From Rhizomicrobium palustre (GTDB lineage: Bacteria > Pseudomonadota > Alphaproteobacteria > Micropepsales > Micropepsaceae): a stretch of DNA of 64,000 nt. Each line of letters begins with the position of its first letter. Position 1 is the first letter of the stretch. Below the pieces are notes generated by a model. That model was not told where the DNA came from, searched no databases, and saw only the letters and a program-made list of their open reading frames with translations. A program made the position numbers and the translations under genes. The stretch is taken from contig NZ_JAASRM010000001.1 in assembly GCF_011761565.1 (NCBI RefSeq), positions 558,139 to 622,138 of the forward strand, in the 5' to 3' direction. Shown one piece after another: positions 36,988 to 45,191 of this stretch.

Positions 36988-37994
36988 CGGCGTGCCTCTG
37001 CCATCAATTCCCGTAAAATGCCTTCGCGCAGGCCCCGGTCAGCGACACGCAGGCGGGCGCAAGGCCAGACGTCATGAATGGCGCTAAATATCGCACATCC
37101 CGGCACGATCAAGTCTGCTCTTTCATTGCCGACGCAGCCCTGTGCCGCACGCGCGGGCCGATCCATGGCGGCAAGCTCTTCCACCACGCCTTGAATGGCA
37201 TTGCAATCATGCCAGGAGGCATCGACACGCGAGCGCAGATAGCGTTGCAGCTTCAGCGCGACACCGGCGAGCGTCGTCACCGTGCCGGAGGTGCCGAGAA
37301 GATGATGGCGGGTGGTATCGAAAAAGCCGCCCTTCAAATCCATATCGCGCTTCACCGCCTCGAAGCGGTTGCGCATATCGCGGCGCATGGTTTGGTAGTC
37401 CATCGGCGTGCCGGCCATCGCGGCGCCTTCCGACAGGGTCATCACCCCCAAGGGTACGGAATCGAAATGGATAATCAGCGGCTTTCCGTGATCGCGCCCA
37501 AGCCAGATGGTTTCCGTGGAGCCGCCGCCGATATCGAAGACCAGCGCGCCTTCGTAATGGGCCCCGATCAAGGGCGCGCAGCCAAGCGCGGCGAGCCTTG
37601 CCTCTTCCGCAGCCGAGATCACCGAAAGGGTGATCCCTGCCTCTTTCGCCGCCCGCTCCACCAGCACCCCGGCGTTGGACGCCGCCCGGCAAGCCTCTGT
37701 CGCCACTGCCCGGACAAAGCGGGCGCCATGGCGTTCGATCCGCTGGGCGCAGACCTTGAGCGCGGCAATGGTGCGATCCATCGCGGCTTCGGAAAGCTGG
37801 CCGGAATGGGCCACCCCCTCCCCCAGCTTCACGATGCGGGAAAAGGAATCGATGATGCGAAAGCTGCCCTCACGCCCCGGCGAGGCAATCAACAGACGGC
37901 AATTGTTGGTGCCCAGATCCAAAGCCGCCAGCACCGGCGGGGCTTTGCGGCCCAAATGCCGCCGCCGCCTTTGCTTTTTCACCGGTTGGTCCAT
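36984..37994 (-). CDS. Ppx/GppA exopolyphosphatase/pppGpp phosphohydrolase-like protein
   Basis: The 336-residue protein is the short, one-module form of the family. The phosphate loop ALDLGTNNCRLLIA near 25 and VFDIGGGSTETIWLG near 150 mark the actin-like ATPase-related fold. Conserved blocks VRAVATEACRAASN near 95 and LGTSGTVTTLAG near 233 are present. It lacks the C-terminal HD-like domain of full Ppx proteins. It may act on polyphosphate or pppGpp. It is coupled to rlmE by an ATGA overlap. Confidence 0.92.
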   Translation of the reverse strand: MDQPVKKQRRRRHLGRKAPPVLAALDLGTNNCRLLIASPGREGSFRIIDSFSRIVKLGEGVAHSGQLSEAAMDRTIAALKVCAQRIERHGARFVRAVATEACRAASNAGVLVERAAKEAGITLSVISAAEEARLAALGCAPLIGAHYEGALVFDIGGGSTETIWLGRDHGKPLIIHFDSVPLGVMTLSEGAAMAGTPMDYQTMRRDMRNRFEAVKRDMDLKGGFFDTTRHHLLGTSGTVTTLAGVALKLQRYLRSRVDASWHDCNAIQGVVEELAAMDRPARAAQGCVGNERADLIVPGCAIFSAIHDVWPCARLRVADRGLREGILRELMAEARR

Positions 37995-38309
37995 GGGGCT
38001 GAAGGTGTCCTAACGAAAATGTGAAGCAGCAGAGGCAAACTAGCACGCAGGGGTGGTGCCGCGAGGTTTTCTTTACAGGTAAGCGACAGCCAGCGGTCAG
38101 TTTAGAGAAATTCCATGGTGTTGCGAGCGGGCCTACGATTTTTCTGCCGCAACACCGGTGGGGTGAGGTTGAGGCGGAGCCCTGCGCCATTGCGCCGCAA
38201 TTCCTGATAGCAAATACCGCCGAAGAGCTTTGCCGTGGCCCGCCATTGACTTACCGCGCGTCACAAGCCCGAGAGTTGCATCTCTGCTGGGATTCTACCG
38301 GGGTAGAGT
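37995..38309. other. Gene-free 315-base gap
   Basis: The stretch separates the divergent Ppx/GppA and methyltransferase genes. I see no gene with a ribosome binding site and no strong hairpin. Both promoters are probably here but I cannot place them with confidence. Confidence 0.5.
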
Positions 38310-39011
38310 ATGAAGATCGGCCTTGAAAAAGCGATTTCAGCGGCGATCTCACCGGGCTTTGCACAAGCCCTCAAAGGTCTGCGCGCCGAACTTGGGCTAG
38401 CCTATCGCCATCACCGCGGGGTGAAGCGCGCGGCGCGCTACAGCGGGCGCCATGGCTGCAAGATAAATTTCGGCTCCGGCCTCGCCGCCAAGCCGGGCTG
38501 GATCAATGTCGATCTCAACAAGGCGGCCGATCTGGCGCTGGATCTTCGCCGCCCGCTCCCCTTCGACTCCGCATCCTGCGCGATGGTCTATTCGGAGCAT
38601 TTTCTGGAGCACCTGCAATATCCCGGTGAGGCGCTGCAGTTCTTGCAGGAATGCGCGAGAATTCTCGAACCCGAGGGCGTCCTCAGCTTAGGGGTGCCCG
38701 ATACCGAATGGTACATGCTGGATTATTGTGGCGTGGCCAATCCGAGCCGGACGCGCGCGGGCTTTGCCGAGGAAGACGTCTTCGCGATCGCCAAACGGCT
38801 GTGGCATCCCAAATGGTGCCAGACCCGCATGGAGCATCTGCACCATCACACCCGCCAAGCCGGCGAGCATCAATTCGCCTATGATTTCGAGACCCTGGAA
38901 AAGCTGTTGCACGAGGCCGGTTTTACCGCCGTCGAACGCCGGGATTTCGATCCGGCTCTGGATTCAAAGCAGCGCGCCCTCAACACACTGTATGTGAACG
39001 CCCGGCACTAG
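38310..39011 (+). CDS. SAM-dependent methyltransferase, type 11
   Basis: The 233-residue protein has a short basic N-terminal region to about residue 50, then a class I methyltransferase fold. The SAM loop INFGSGLAAKPGWINVDLNK begins near 51, the acidic block ADLALDLRRPLPFDSAS near 72, and the motif YSEHFLEHLQYP near 94. This resembles methyltransferases in polysaccharide and quinone chemistry. No partner gene identifies the substrate. Confidence 0.85.
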   Translation: MKIGLEKAISAAISPGFAQALKGLRAELGLAYRHHRGVKRAARYSGRHGCKINFGSGLAAKPGWINVDLNKAADLALDLRRPLPFDSASCAMVYSEHFLEHLQYPGEALQFLQECARILEPEGVLSLGVPDTEWYMLDYCGVANPSRTRAGFAEEDVFAIAKRLWHPKWCQTRMEHLHHHTRQAGEHQFAYDFETLEKLLHEAGFTAVERRDFDPALDSKQRALNTLYVNARH

Positions 39012-39054
39012 GCGCGCGGCCACGAAGACGCTGTGGCGGGGCGATGCGGCGCGC

Positions 39055-39297
39055 TCACCACAGCCGCTTATTCGCGAAAGCCTTGCCGGAACCGGATTTT
39101 AGGTAGTGCTCGAAGGCGCGGGCGCGGGGTTCGGTTTTGAAGGCGAAATAGGCGGCCAATTCCCAGGGACGGTATTTGGCGGTGTGGGTGGAGCGGCCAG
39201 CATTATGTGCTTTGAGGCGCTCCTTCAAATCCGTTGAGAACCCGGTGTAGCGCTGTGCCGGATCAGCCAGACTCTGCAGTAAATAGACGTAGAACAT
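39055..39297 (-). CDS. GIY-YIG endonuclease-domain protein
   Basis: The 80-residue product is a stand-alone GIY-YIG domain: FYVYLLQSLADP at the start (the GIY part), YTGFSTDLKERLKAHNAG with the catalytic Arg (YIG part), and LAAYFAFKTEPRARAFEHYLK with the conserved Glu. It resembles the YhbQ/UvrC-N small nuclease group. ATG 39297 gives a start directly at the fold; the frame extends upstream through non-protein sequence. Biological role is uncertain. Confidence 0.9.
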   Translation of the reverse strand: MFYVYLLQSLADPAQRYTGFSTDLKERLKAHNAGRSTHTAKYRPWELAAYFAFKTEPRARAFEHYLKSGSGKAFANKRLW

Positions 39298-39449
39298 TGC
39301 TGCCCCCACCGCATTGTTGGCAGACCTTAACCTAAAGTAGAATTGGGGAGAGAGGGGTATGTGCCAGACGTCACCCGTCCTCCTACGCCAAGGCTTCGGA
39401 GGACAGCCACCCTTCGCTCGCTTCGCATTTCGAGGATTTTGCAGGGCGT

Positions 39450-39488
39450 CAGCCATCCGTAGCTTGCGAAGCAAGCGAAGGATGGCTG
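39450..39488. repeat. Hairpin overlapping the 3' end of tRNA-Gln
   Basis: CAGCCATCC (39450-39458) pairs perfectly with GGATGGCTG (39480-39488), and an inner CTTGC-GAA-GCAAG stem lies between. The right arm includes the CCA and the first acceptor bases of the tRNA. It may act as the tRNA transcript terminator or be a palindromic repeat inserted at the tRNA end. Confidence 0.7.
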
Positions 39489-39556
39489 GGGGACTAGGAT
39501 TCGAACCTAGACAGGCAGAGTCAGAGTCTGCAGTCCTACCGTTAGACGATCCCCCA
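39483..39556 (-). tRNA. tRNA-Gln (CUG anticodon)
   Basis: On the minus strand the acceptor arms TGGGGGA and TCCCCCA pair. The D-arm is GTCT-AACGGTA-GGAC and the anticodon loop CTCTGAC gives anticodon CTG. The T-arm is CTAGG-TTCGAAT-CCTAG, with discriminator G and an encoded CCA. All helices pair fully. Confidence 0.97.
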
Positions 39557-39797
39557 ACGGAGGCGGCGCTTCTAGCCTCTTTTGCCTTTCGATTTCAAGG
39601 ACTCTGTGGGCGCGCATTGTCGTCGCGGGGCGCTAAATGTGGATAGATCGCATTTAGCTGCCCAAGGACATCACCTTAAGCCACGGGGTCATCAAGTAAA
39701 AGTTGCACTATTCGTGTAAACTATATTTGTAGTTGCATTCCGGCAGATATGGGACTTATGGTTGCCCTCACCAGAACTCAACTGGAGGGAGAACATC

Positions 39798-40136
39798 ATG
39801 AAGTATCTGCTTCTCGCGGGCGCAGCCGCCTTTTTGCTGGCCCCGATGGCCTTCGCTGACACCCTGAACATCACCTCGACCACCGACACGGTGCAGCCGG
39901 CGGGCAAAATCAGCTCGAAGAGCGGCACCGCCTTCAACCCCGGCACCAACAAGATCATCTTCAAGGCGCTGGGAAAGACCTGCACCTTGAACAGTTCGGG
40001 CAACCCTTGGAACGCTGGCGCAGGCGCGGGTTGCAATTATGAAGTCACGATCGACAACAGCGCCCAGACCATCAACCTGACCTCGAACGGTAAGGGCTGC
40101 ACCGTGGCCGCCGACGTTCCGGCCGCCTGCAAGTAA
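39798..40136 (+). CDS. Small secreted cysteine-containing protein
   Basis: The 112-residue product has a signal peptide (MKYLLLAGAAAFLLAPMAFA, cut near FA|DT) and a beta-rich mature region with four cysteines (GKTCTL, GAGCNYE, GKGCTV, PAACK) that could form two disulfides. AGGGAG is located about 8 bases before the ATG. No family is recognised. It is a single-gene unit followed by the catalase gene. Confidence 0.7.
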   Translation: MKYLLLAGAAAFLLAPMAFADTLNITSTTDTVQPAGKISSKSGTAFNPGTNKIIFKALGKTCTLNSSGNPWNAGAGAGCNYEVTIDNSAQTINLTSNGKGCTVAADVPAACK

Positions 40137-40300
40137 CCCCTGGCGCAATGGTGAATCCCCTGCGCCCCCAACCTGGGGATTCACCGCACTGCCGCGCGCG
40201 ATAAATGATAGACAGCATCTATCATAACGGTGGAAACAATCCATTTCACAAATGACGCCCAGCCCGGCATCGTCTGCCCAGATTTTGGGAAGGACGAGCA

Positions 40301-41752
40301 ATGACTAAGACCCTCACCACCGCATCGGGAGCCCCCGTCGGCGATAATCAAAACAGCCTGACCGCAGGCCCGCGCGGGCCTTTGCTGGCGCAGGACTGGC
40401 AGCTCTTTGAGAAGCACGCCCATTTCAACCGCGAGCGCATCCCCGAGCGCGTGGTGCATGCCAAGGGCTCGGCTGCGTATGGCACGCTGACCATCACCGG
40501 CGATATCTCGCGCTTCACCAAGGCCAAGGCGCTGCAGAAGGGCGCCGCCAGCGAATGCTTGCTGCGCTTCTCGACCGTGGCCGGGGAAAAAGGCGCCGCT
40601 GATGCCGAGCGCGATGTGCGCGGCTTCGCCCTCAAGGTCTATACTGAGGAAGGCAATTGGGATCTGGTCGGCAACAACACGCCGGTCTTCTTTGTGCGCG
40701 ATCCGTACAAATTCCCCGACTTCATCCATACCCAGAAGCGCGATCCCAAGACCAATATGCGCAGCGCCACCGCGATGTGGGATTTCTGGTCGCACAGCCC
40801 GGAAAGCCTGCACCAACTGACGATTTTGATGTCGGACCGTGGCCTGCCCAAATCCTATCGCCATGTGAATGGCTATGGCTCGCACACCTATAGCTTCATC
40901 AACGAGGCTGGCGAGCGTTTCTGGGTGAAGTTCCACTTCAAGACCATGCAGGGCATTCAGACCATTACAGGCGAGGAAGCGGCCAAGCTGATCGGCGAGG
41001 ACCGCGAAAGCCATCAGCGCGATCTCTTCGACAGCATCGAGAAAGGCGATTTCCCGCGCTGGAGATTCTGCGTGCAGGTGATGCCGGAAGCCGATGCCGA
41101 CAAGACCTCGTACAACCCCTTCGACCTCACCAAGGTGTGGCCGCATGCGGAGTATCCCTTGATCGAGGTCGGCGTCTTGGAGCTGAACCGCAACCCGGAA
41201 AACTATTTCGCGGAAGTGGAACAGGCCGCCTTCTCGCCTGGCAATGTCGTGCCCGGTATCGGCCACAGCCCCGACAAGATGCTGCAGTTCCGCCTCCTCT
41301 CTTACGCGGATGCGCAGCGCTATCGCGTCGGCACCAATCACGAGGCCCTGCCGGTGAACCGCCCGCGCTGCCCGGTGCATCACTATTACCGCGATGGCTC
41401 CATGCGCTTTGACGGCAATAGCGGCGGGTCGGTGAATTACGAGCCGAATTCCTATGACGGGCCGAAGGAGGATCCGCGTTTCAAGGAACCGCCGCTGAAA
41501 ATCTCCGGCGAGGCGGATCGCTATAACCATCGCGATGGCAATGACGATTATGGCCAAGCAGGCGCCCTTTTCCGTCTGATGCCCAAGGACGAACAGGAAC
41601 GGCTGATGAATACCATCGCGGGCGCCATGAAAGGCGTGCCGGAAGCGATTGTGATGCGCCAGCTCTGCCATTTCTTCCGCGCCGATCCCCAATACGGCGC
41701 AGGCGTGGCGCGGCGTCTGGGCGTGAAGATCGATCAGCATAAGCCGGCATAG
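40301..41752 (+). CDS. Small-subunit haem catalase
   Basis: The 483-residue enzyme degrades hydrogen peroxide. The active His is in [14 protein letters not shown] near 51, the Asn in [14 protein letters not shown] near 124, and the haem-binding Tyr in [17 protein letters not shown] near 334. Length and N-terminus fit clade 3 catalases, which lack the flavodoxin-like tail of clade 2. Start is supported by GGAAGGAC about 5 bases upstream. A terminator follows. It is a single-gene unit; regulator sites were not identified. Confidence 0.95.
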   Translation: MTKTLTTASGAPVGDNQNSLTAGPRGPLLAQDWQLFEKHAHFNRERIPERVVHAKGSAAYGTLTITGDISRFTKAKALQKGAASECLLRFSTVAGEKGAADAERDVRGFALKVYTEEGNWDLVGNNTPVFFVRDPYKFPDFIHTQKRDPKTNMRSATAMWDFWSHSPESLHQLTILMSDRGLPKSYRHVNGYGSHTYSFINEAGERFWVKFHFKTMQGIQTITGEEAAKLIGEDRESHQRDLFDSIEKGDFPRWRFCVQVMPEADADKTSYNPFDLTKVWPHAEYPLIEVGVLELNRNPENYFAEVEQAAFSPGNVVPGIGHSPDKMLQFRLLSYADAQRYRVGTNHEALPVNRPRCPVHHYYRDGSMRFDGNSGGSVNYEPNSYDGPKEDPRFKEPPLKISGEADRYNHRDGNDDYGQAGALFRLMPKDEQERLMNTIAGAMKGVPEAIVMRQLCHFFRADPQYGAGVARRLGVKIDQHKPA

Positions 41753-41776
41753 CCCTTCCCCCCTCGTCGGCTAAAG

Positions 41777-41817
41777 CGCCCTGGTCTTCTCCCCCCAAGG
41801 AGACCGGGGCGTTTGTT
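41777..41817 (+). terminator. Rho-independent terminator of the catalase gene
   Basis: CGCCCTGGTCT (41777-41787) pairs with AGACCGGGGCG (41801-41811), including one G-T wobble, with a 13-base loop, and TTTGTTTATT follows on the plus strand. Confidence 0.85.
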
Positions 41818-41930
41818 TATTCCCTCCATGCCTGTTCCCCCGAGGAGCTATGCGCGGGACGAACAGCCCCCTCCCCTCTGATGTGCTAGACAGCTATGCT
41901 CGTCTCATTGAGCCTCGCTTCACACATCCC

Positions 41931-43010
41931 ATGTCCCCGCCCGTACGAAAAATCATCCATATCGATATGGACGCCTTCTATGCGTCGGTGGAGCAGCGCG
42001 ACCGGGAGGAGCTACGGGGCAAGCCGGTGGCGGTGGGCAGCCCCAATTTGCGCGGCGTGGTGGCGGCGGCGAGCTATGAGGCGCGCAAATTCGGCGTGCG
42101 CTCGGCCATGCCCTCCACCACCGCGCTGAAAAAATGCCCGGAGCTGATTTTCGTGTGGCCGCGCTTCGAGGTCTATCGCGCCGTGTCGCGGCAGATCCGC
42201 TCCATCTTCCTGGAATACACGCCGCTGGTGGAACCGCTCTCGCTGGATGAGGCCTATCTCGATGTGACGCGCAATTTGCGCGGCGTACCGACGGCTTCGG
42301 AAACGGCGAAAGAAATCCGGGCCCGGATATTCGAGTGGACGGGGCTGACCGCCTCGGCAGGCATTTCCTATAACAAATTCCTCGCCAAGCTGGCGTCGGA
42401 TTACAAGAAACCGAATGGCCAATTCGTGGTGCGCCCCGATATGGGCGCGGCGTTTGTCGAAGCCTTGCGGATCGAGAAATTTCATGGCGTGGGCAAAGTC
42501 ACCGCCGAGAAGATGAACCGGCTGGGGATATTCACCGGCGCGGATCTGAAGGCCAAGCCGCTCGAATTCCTGGTCAAGCATTTCGGCAAGATCGGGCCCT
42601 GGTATTACGCCATCGCGCGCGGCGAGGATGACCGCCCGGTGGAGCCCGACCGGCCACGCAAATCCTCTGGCTCAGAGATCACGCTCCTCACCGATTTGCG
42701 TGAGCCCGCCGAGATCGAAAAGGCGATGCTGGAGCAGGCGCAGGAAGTTTGGGCGTGGTGCGAAAAGGCCCAGATGTTCGGCCAGAGCGTGACGGTGAAA
42801 ATAAAATATGCCGATTTTCATCAGGTGACCCGCTCGCGCACGCTCGGCCATCTGGTGCAGTCGCGCGAGGAGTTGTTTGAGATTTCGCTGGCGCTAACCC
42901 GCAGCATTTTCCCGGTGGAGAATGGAGTCAGGCTGGTGGGCGTGACGGTCTCCCACTTCCCGGAGGAAGAAACCGCCGCGCCCAATCAACTCGATTTTGA
43001 TTTTGGCTAG
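41931..43010 (+). CDS. dinB: DNA polymerase IV (Y family)
   Basis: The 359-residue polymerase has the Y-family catalytic set: IIHIDMDAFYASVEQ near 7 (first Asp), YRAVSRQIR near 83, and LDEAYLDVT near 107 with the Asp-Glu pair. Thumb and little-finger domains follow, ending in a clamp-binding-like NQLDFDFG. ATG 41931 (MSPPVRKIIHID) is the family start; the extension to 41850 is not conserved. It copies past lesions and makes errors. A regulator site was not found. Confidence 0.96.
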   Translation: MSPPVRKIIHIDMDAFYASVEQRDREELRGKPVAVGSPNLRGVVAAASYEARKFGVRSAMPSTTALKKCPELIFVWPRFEVYRAVSRQIRSIFLEYTPLVEPLSLDEAYLDVTRNLRGVPTASETAKEIRARIFEWTGLTASAGISYNKFLAKLASDYKKPNGQFVVRPDMGAAFVEALRIEKFHGVGKVTAEKMNRLGIFTGADLKAKPLEFLVKHFGKIGPWYYAIARGEDDRPVEPDRPRKSSGSEITLLTDLREPAEIEKAMLEQAQEVWAWCEKAQMFGQSVTVKIKYADFHQVTRSRTLGHLVQSREELFEISLALTRSIFPVENGVRLVGVTVSHFPEEETAAPNQLDFDFG

Positions 43011-43012
43011 CC

Positions 43013-43627
43013 TTACTTCTTCTCGAACGGCGCGGAGATGGTGAGTTCCACCTCGTCGCCGACGAGCGGCACGTATTTGCCGACGCCGAAATCGGAGCGC
43101 TTCAAGACGCCCTTCACTTCAAAGCCGACCGTGACGGCCTTGCTCATCGGGTTGGTGCCCGAGGCGAGGAAGGCGGCATGCAGCGTGACCGGCTTGGAGA
43201 CGCCGTGGAAGGTGAGCGTGCCGGTAACATCGGCGGTCGCCTTGCCGGTGAGGCTCACCTTGGTCGACTTGAAGGTGATGGTGGGGAATTTCTGGACGTC
43301 GAACCAATCGGCGCTTTTCAGCTCGCCATTGAGCTTGTCGTTCGGGGTCAGGACCGAAGCGGTCGGGATCGAAATCTCAAGGCTGGCGGCGGCCGGATTC
43401 TTAGTGTCGAGGCTGAGGTTGCCCGTGGCGCCATAGAAATCGCCATACCAGGTGGAGAAGCCCATATGGTTCACGGCGAAAAGCACGCGAGCATGGCTCG
43501 ATTCAAGCTGATACTGGCCGGGCACGACATTGGCCGGATCGGTGTTGGGCGCGGCTTGCGCGAAAGCAGCCGTGGCGGTGAGCACGGCGAAAGCAAAACT
43601 TGCGGCAAAGCGGCGGTATTGGGACAT
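43013..43627 (-). CDS. YceI-family periplasmic lipid-binding protein
   Basis: The 204-residue protein has a signal peptide (MSQYRRFAASFAFAVLTATA, cut near AQA) and the YceI lipocalin-like barrel with blocks YQLESSHARVLFAVNHMGF near 39, KSADWFDVQKFPTITFKST near 105 and the C-terminal VKGVLKRSDFGVGKYVPLVGD. YceI proteins bind polyprenoid lipids and are often stress-induced. ATG 43627 follows from the signal peptide. It lies convergently with dinB by 2 bases. Confidence 0.93.
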   Translation of the reverse strand: MSQYRRFAASFAFAVLTATAAFAQAAPNTDPANVVPGQYQLESSHARVLFAVNHMGFSTWYGDFYGATGNLSLDTKNPAAASLEISIPTASVLTPNDKLNGELKSADWFDVQKFPTITFKSTKVSLTGKATADVTGTLTFHGVSKPVTLHAAFLASGTNPMSKAVTVGFEVKGVLKRSDFGVGKYVPLVGDEVELTISAPFEKK

Positions 43628-43740
43628 GGTCACGTTTCCGGTGATGTTTCGCTGACAAAATGACGCAGGTGTCCCGGATTTGAAAGTCACGTTTGCGGCA
43701 ATGCTGGGTTTCCAAAAGCGTTCCTTCCGCCTGGACACCA

Positions 43741-44613
43741 TCAGCGCGCAGTAGTGCTTGTTTTCGCCACCAGGCTTTGGGCATCGAAGGGGGCGCGGAC
43801 CTTGGCATCGTTATCGAAGTAAACGAAGACCTCGCGCTTCTTCTTCGCGCCAGGCTTGCCGACCCGCGGGCCTTCGGCGATGCCAGCTTCTGTCCACGCC
43901 TTAACCCGCGTAGCCCAGAGATCGAGCGCCTCTTCGGTATAGCCGCTGACATAGAGCTGTTCGGAGCCATGCAGGCGGCAATAGACGAAATCAGACGTTT
44001 CATCGAGAAGCAGCGGCCACTCCACCGTATCGGCCACCACCAGGGCGATATCGTATGTCTTCAAAAGCTTGATGAAAGCGGGATCGCGAAAAGATTCATG
44101 ACGGATTTCCAGCGCGTGACGCAGGGGCCGGTCTTCTTGGATCTTGGTAAGGCTACGCCCCTCCATTTTTGCATCGCGGCGGCGGGCGAGTTTGGCAGCC
44201 TCTTTGGTGCTGTGCGGAAGCCCCGCAAAAAATGTTTCGAGATGTTCGGGATCGAAGCGGTAGCTTGGCGGCACTTGCCACAGGATGGGGCCGAGCTTTT
44301 CCTCCAGCGCCAACACGCCGGAAGCGAGGAAGTTCGCCACGGCTTGCTCGGCCTCTTTGAGGCGCAGGATATGGGTGATGTAGCGCGGCGCCTTCACCGA
44401 GAAGACGAAATCCTCGGGCGTCGCCGCATACCAAGCCGCGAAATTTTCCGGCCGCTGCAAGGCATAGAAGGTGCCGTTGATCTCCAGCGATTTGAACACC
44501 GAGGCGGCGAAGGAAAGCTCGTCCTTCTGGCGCAAACCCTTGGGGTAGAAGACGCCCCGCCAGGGTTTATAGCGCCAGCCTGAAATCCCGATCCGAATTC
44601 TGGGGTTTTTCAT
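43741..44613 (-). CDS. DUF72 family protein
   Basis: The 290-residue protein matches the YecE/DUF72 family: [19 protein letters not shown] near 8, [19 protein letters not shown] near 39, [12 protein letters not shown] near 71, and [12 protein letters not shown] near 147. The fold is a TIM barrel. The biochemical role is unsettled. The ATG at 44613 fits the family start; a longer frame is not conserved. It is divergent from the molybdenum-enzyme genes. Confidence 0.9.
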   Translation of the reverse strand: MKNPRIRIGISGWRYKPWRGVFYPKGLRQKDELSFAASVFKSLEINGTFYALQRPENFAAWYAATPEDFVFSVKAPRYITHILRLKEAEQAVANFLASGVLALEEKLGPILWQVPPSYRFDPEHLETFFAGLPHSTKEAAKLARRRDAKMEGRSLTKIQEDRPLRHALEIRHESFRDPAFIKLLKTYDIALVVADTVEWPLLLDETSDFVYCRLHGSEQLYVSGYTEEALDLWATRVKAWTEAGIAEGPRVGKPGAKKKREVFVYFDNDAKVRAPFDAQSLVAKTSTTAR

Positions 44614-44732
44614 CACGGGATTTTGAAAATTTAACCCCCGGCCCGCCAGTGACATTCGCTGTGCCCGGGGCGGGCATTCTTTGCGGGCGGGGGCGAGGCG
44701 TGATACCTCTTAAAGCCTCCAGGAAGGTTCCC

Positions 44733-45188
44733 ATGCAGTATAGACTCAACGTCAACGGCGCCGATCACAACGTGGAGGTCGATCCCGACACCCCGCTGCT
44801 GTGGGTGCTGCGCGATGCAATGAATCTGAAGGGCACGAAATACGGTTGCGGCTCGGGCCTCTGCGGCGCCTGCACGGTGCATGTGGATGGGGCGCCGGTG
44901 CGCGCCTGCATGACGGAGATTTCCTCGCTCGGCACCAAGAAGGTGACCACCATCGAGGGCATCGGCACCACCGCGGTGGGCAAGCGGGTGCAGGAAGCCT
45001 GGTTGAAGATCGATGTGATGCAATGCGGCTATTGCCAGCCGGGGCAGATCATGGAAGCGACTGCGCTTCTGGCCAAAACGCCCAAGCCGAGCGATGCCGA
45101 GATCACCGATGCGATGGGAAGCCATCTGTGCCGCTGCGGGACCTACACCCGCATTCGCGCGGCGATCAAACTGGCCGCGGAGGGCTGA
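44733..45188 (+). CDS. 2Fe-2S subunit of a molybdenum hydroxylase (IorA-like)
   Basis: The 151-residue protein holds two [2Fe-2S] clusters: the plant-type set [12 protein letters not shown] near 39-50 with Cys59, and the C-terminal set [11 protein letters not shown] near 97 with [11 protein letters not shown] near 131. It passes electrons from the molybdopterin subunit encoded 3 bases downstream. AGGAAGG before ATG 44733 supports the start. The pair resembles isoquinoline 1-oxidoreductase and aldehyde oxidases. Confidence 0.94.
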   Translation: MQYRLNVNGADHNVEVDPDTPLLWVLRDAMNLKGTKYGCGSGLCGACTVHVDGAPVRACMTEISSLGTKKVTTIEGIGTTAVGKRVQEAWLKIDVMQCGYCQPGQIMEATALLAKTPKPSDAEITDAMGSHLCRCGTYTRIRAAIKLAAEG

Positions 45189-45191
45189 ACC

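Noticed and set aside
40181..41740. Minus-strand open frame through the catalase gene
   Set aside because: The catalase motifs, start signal and terminator are on the plus strand.
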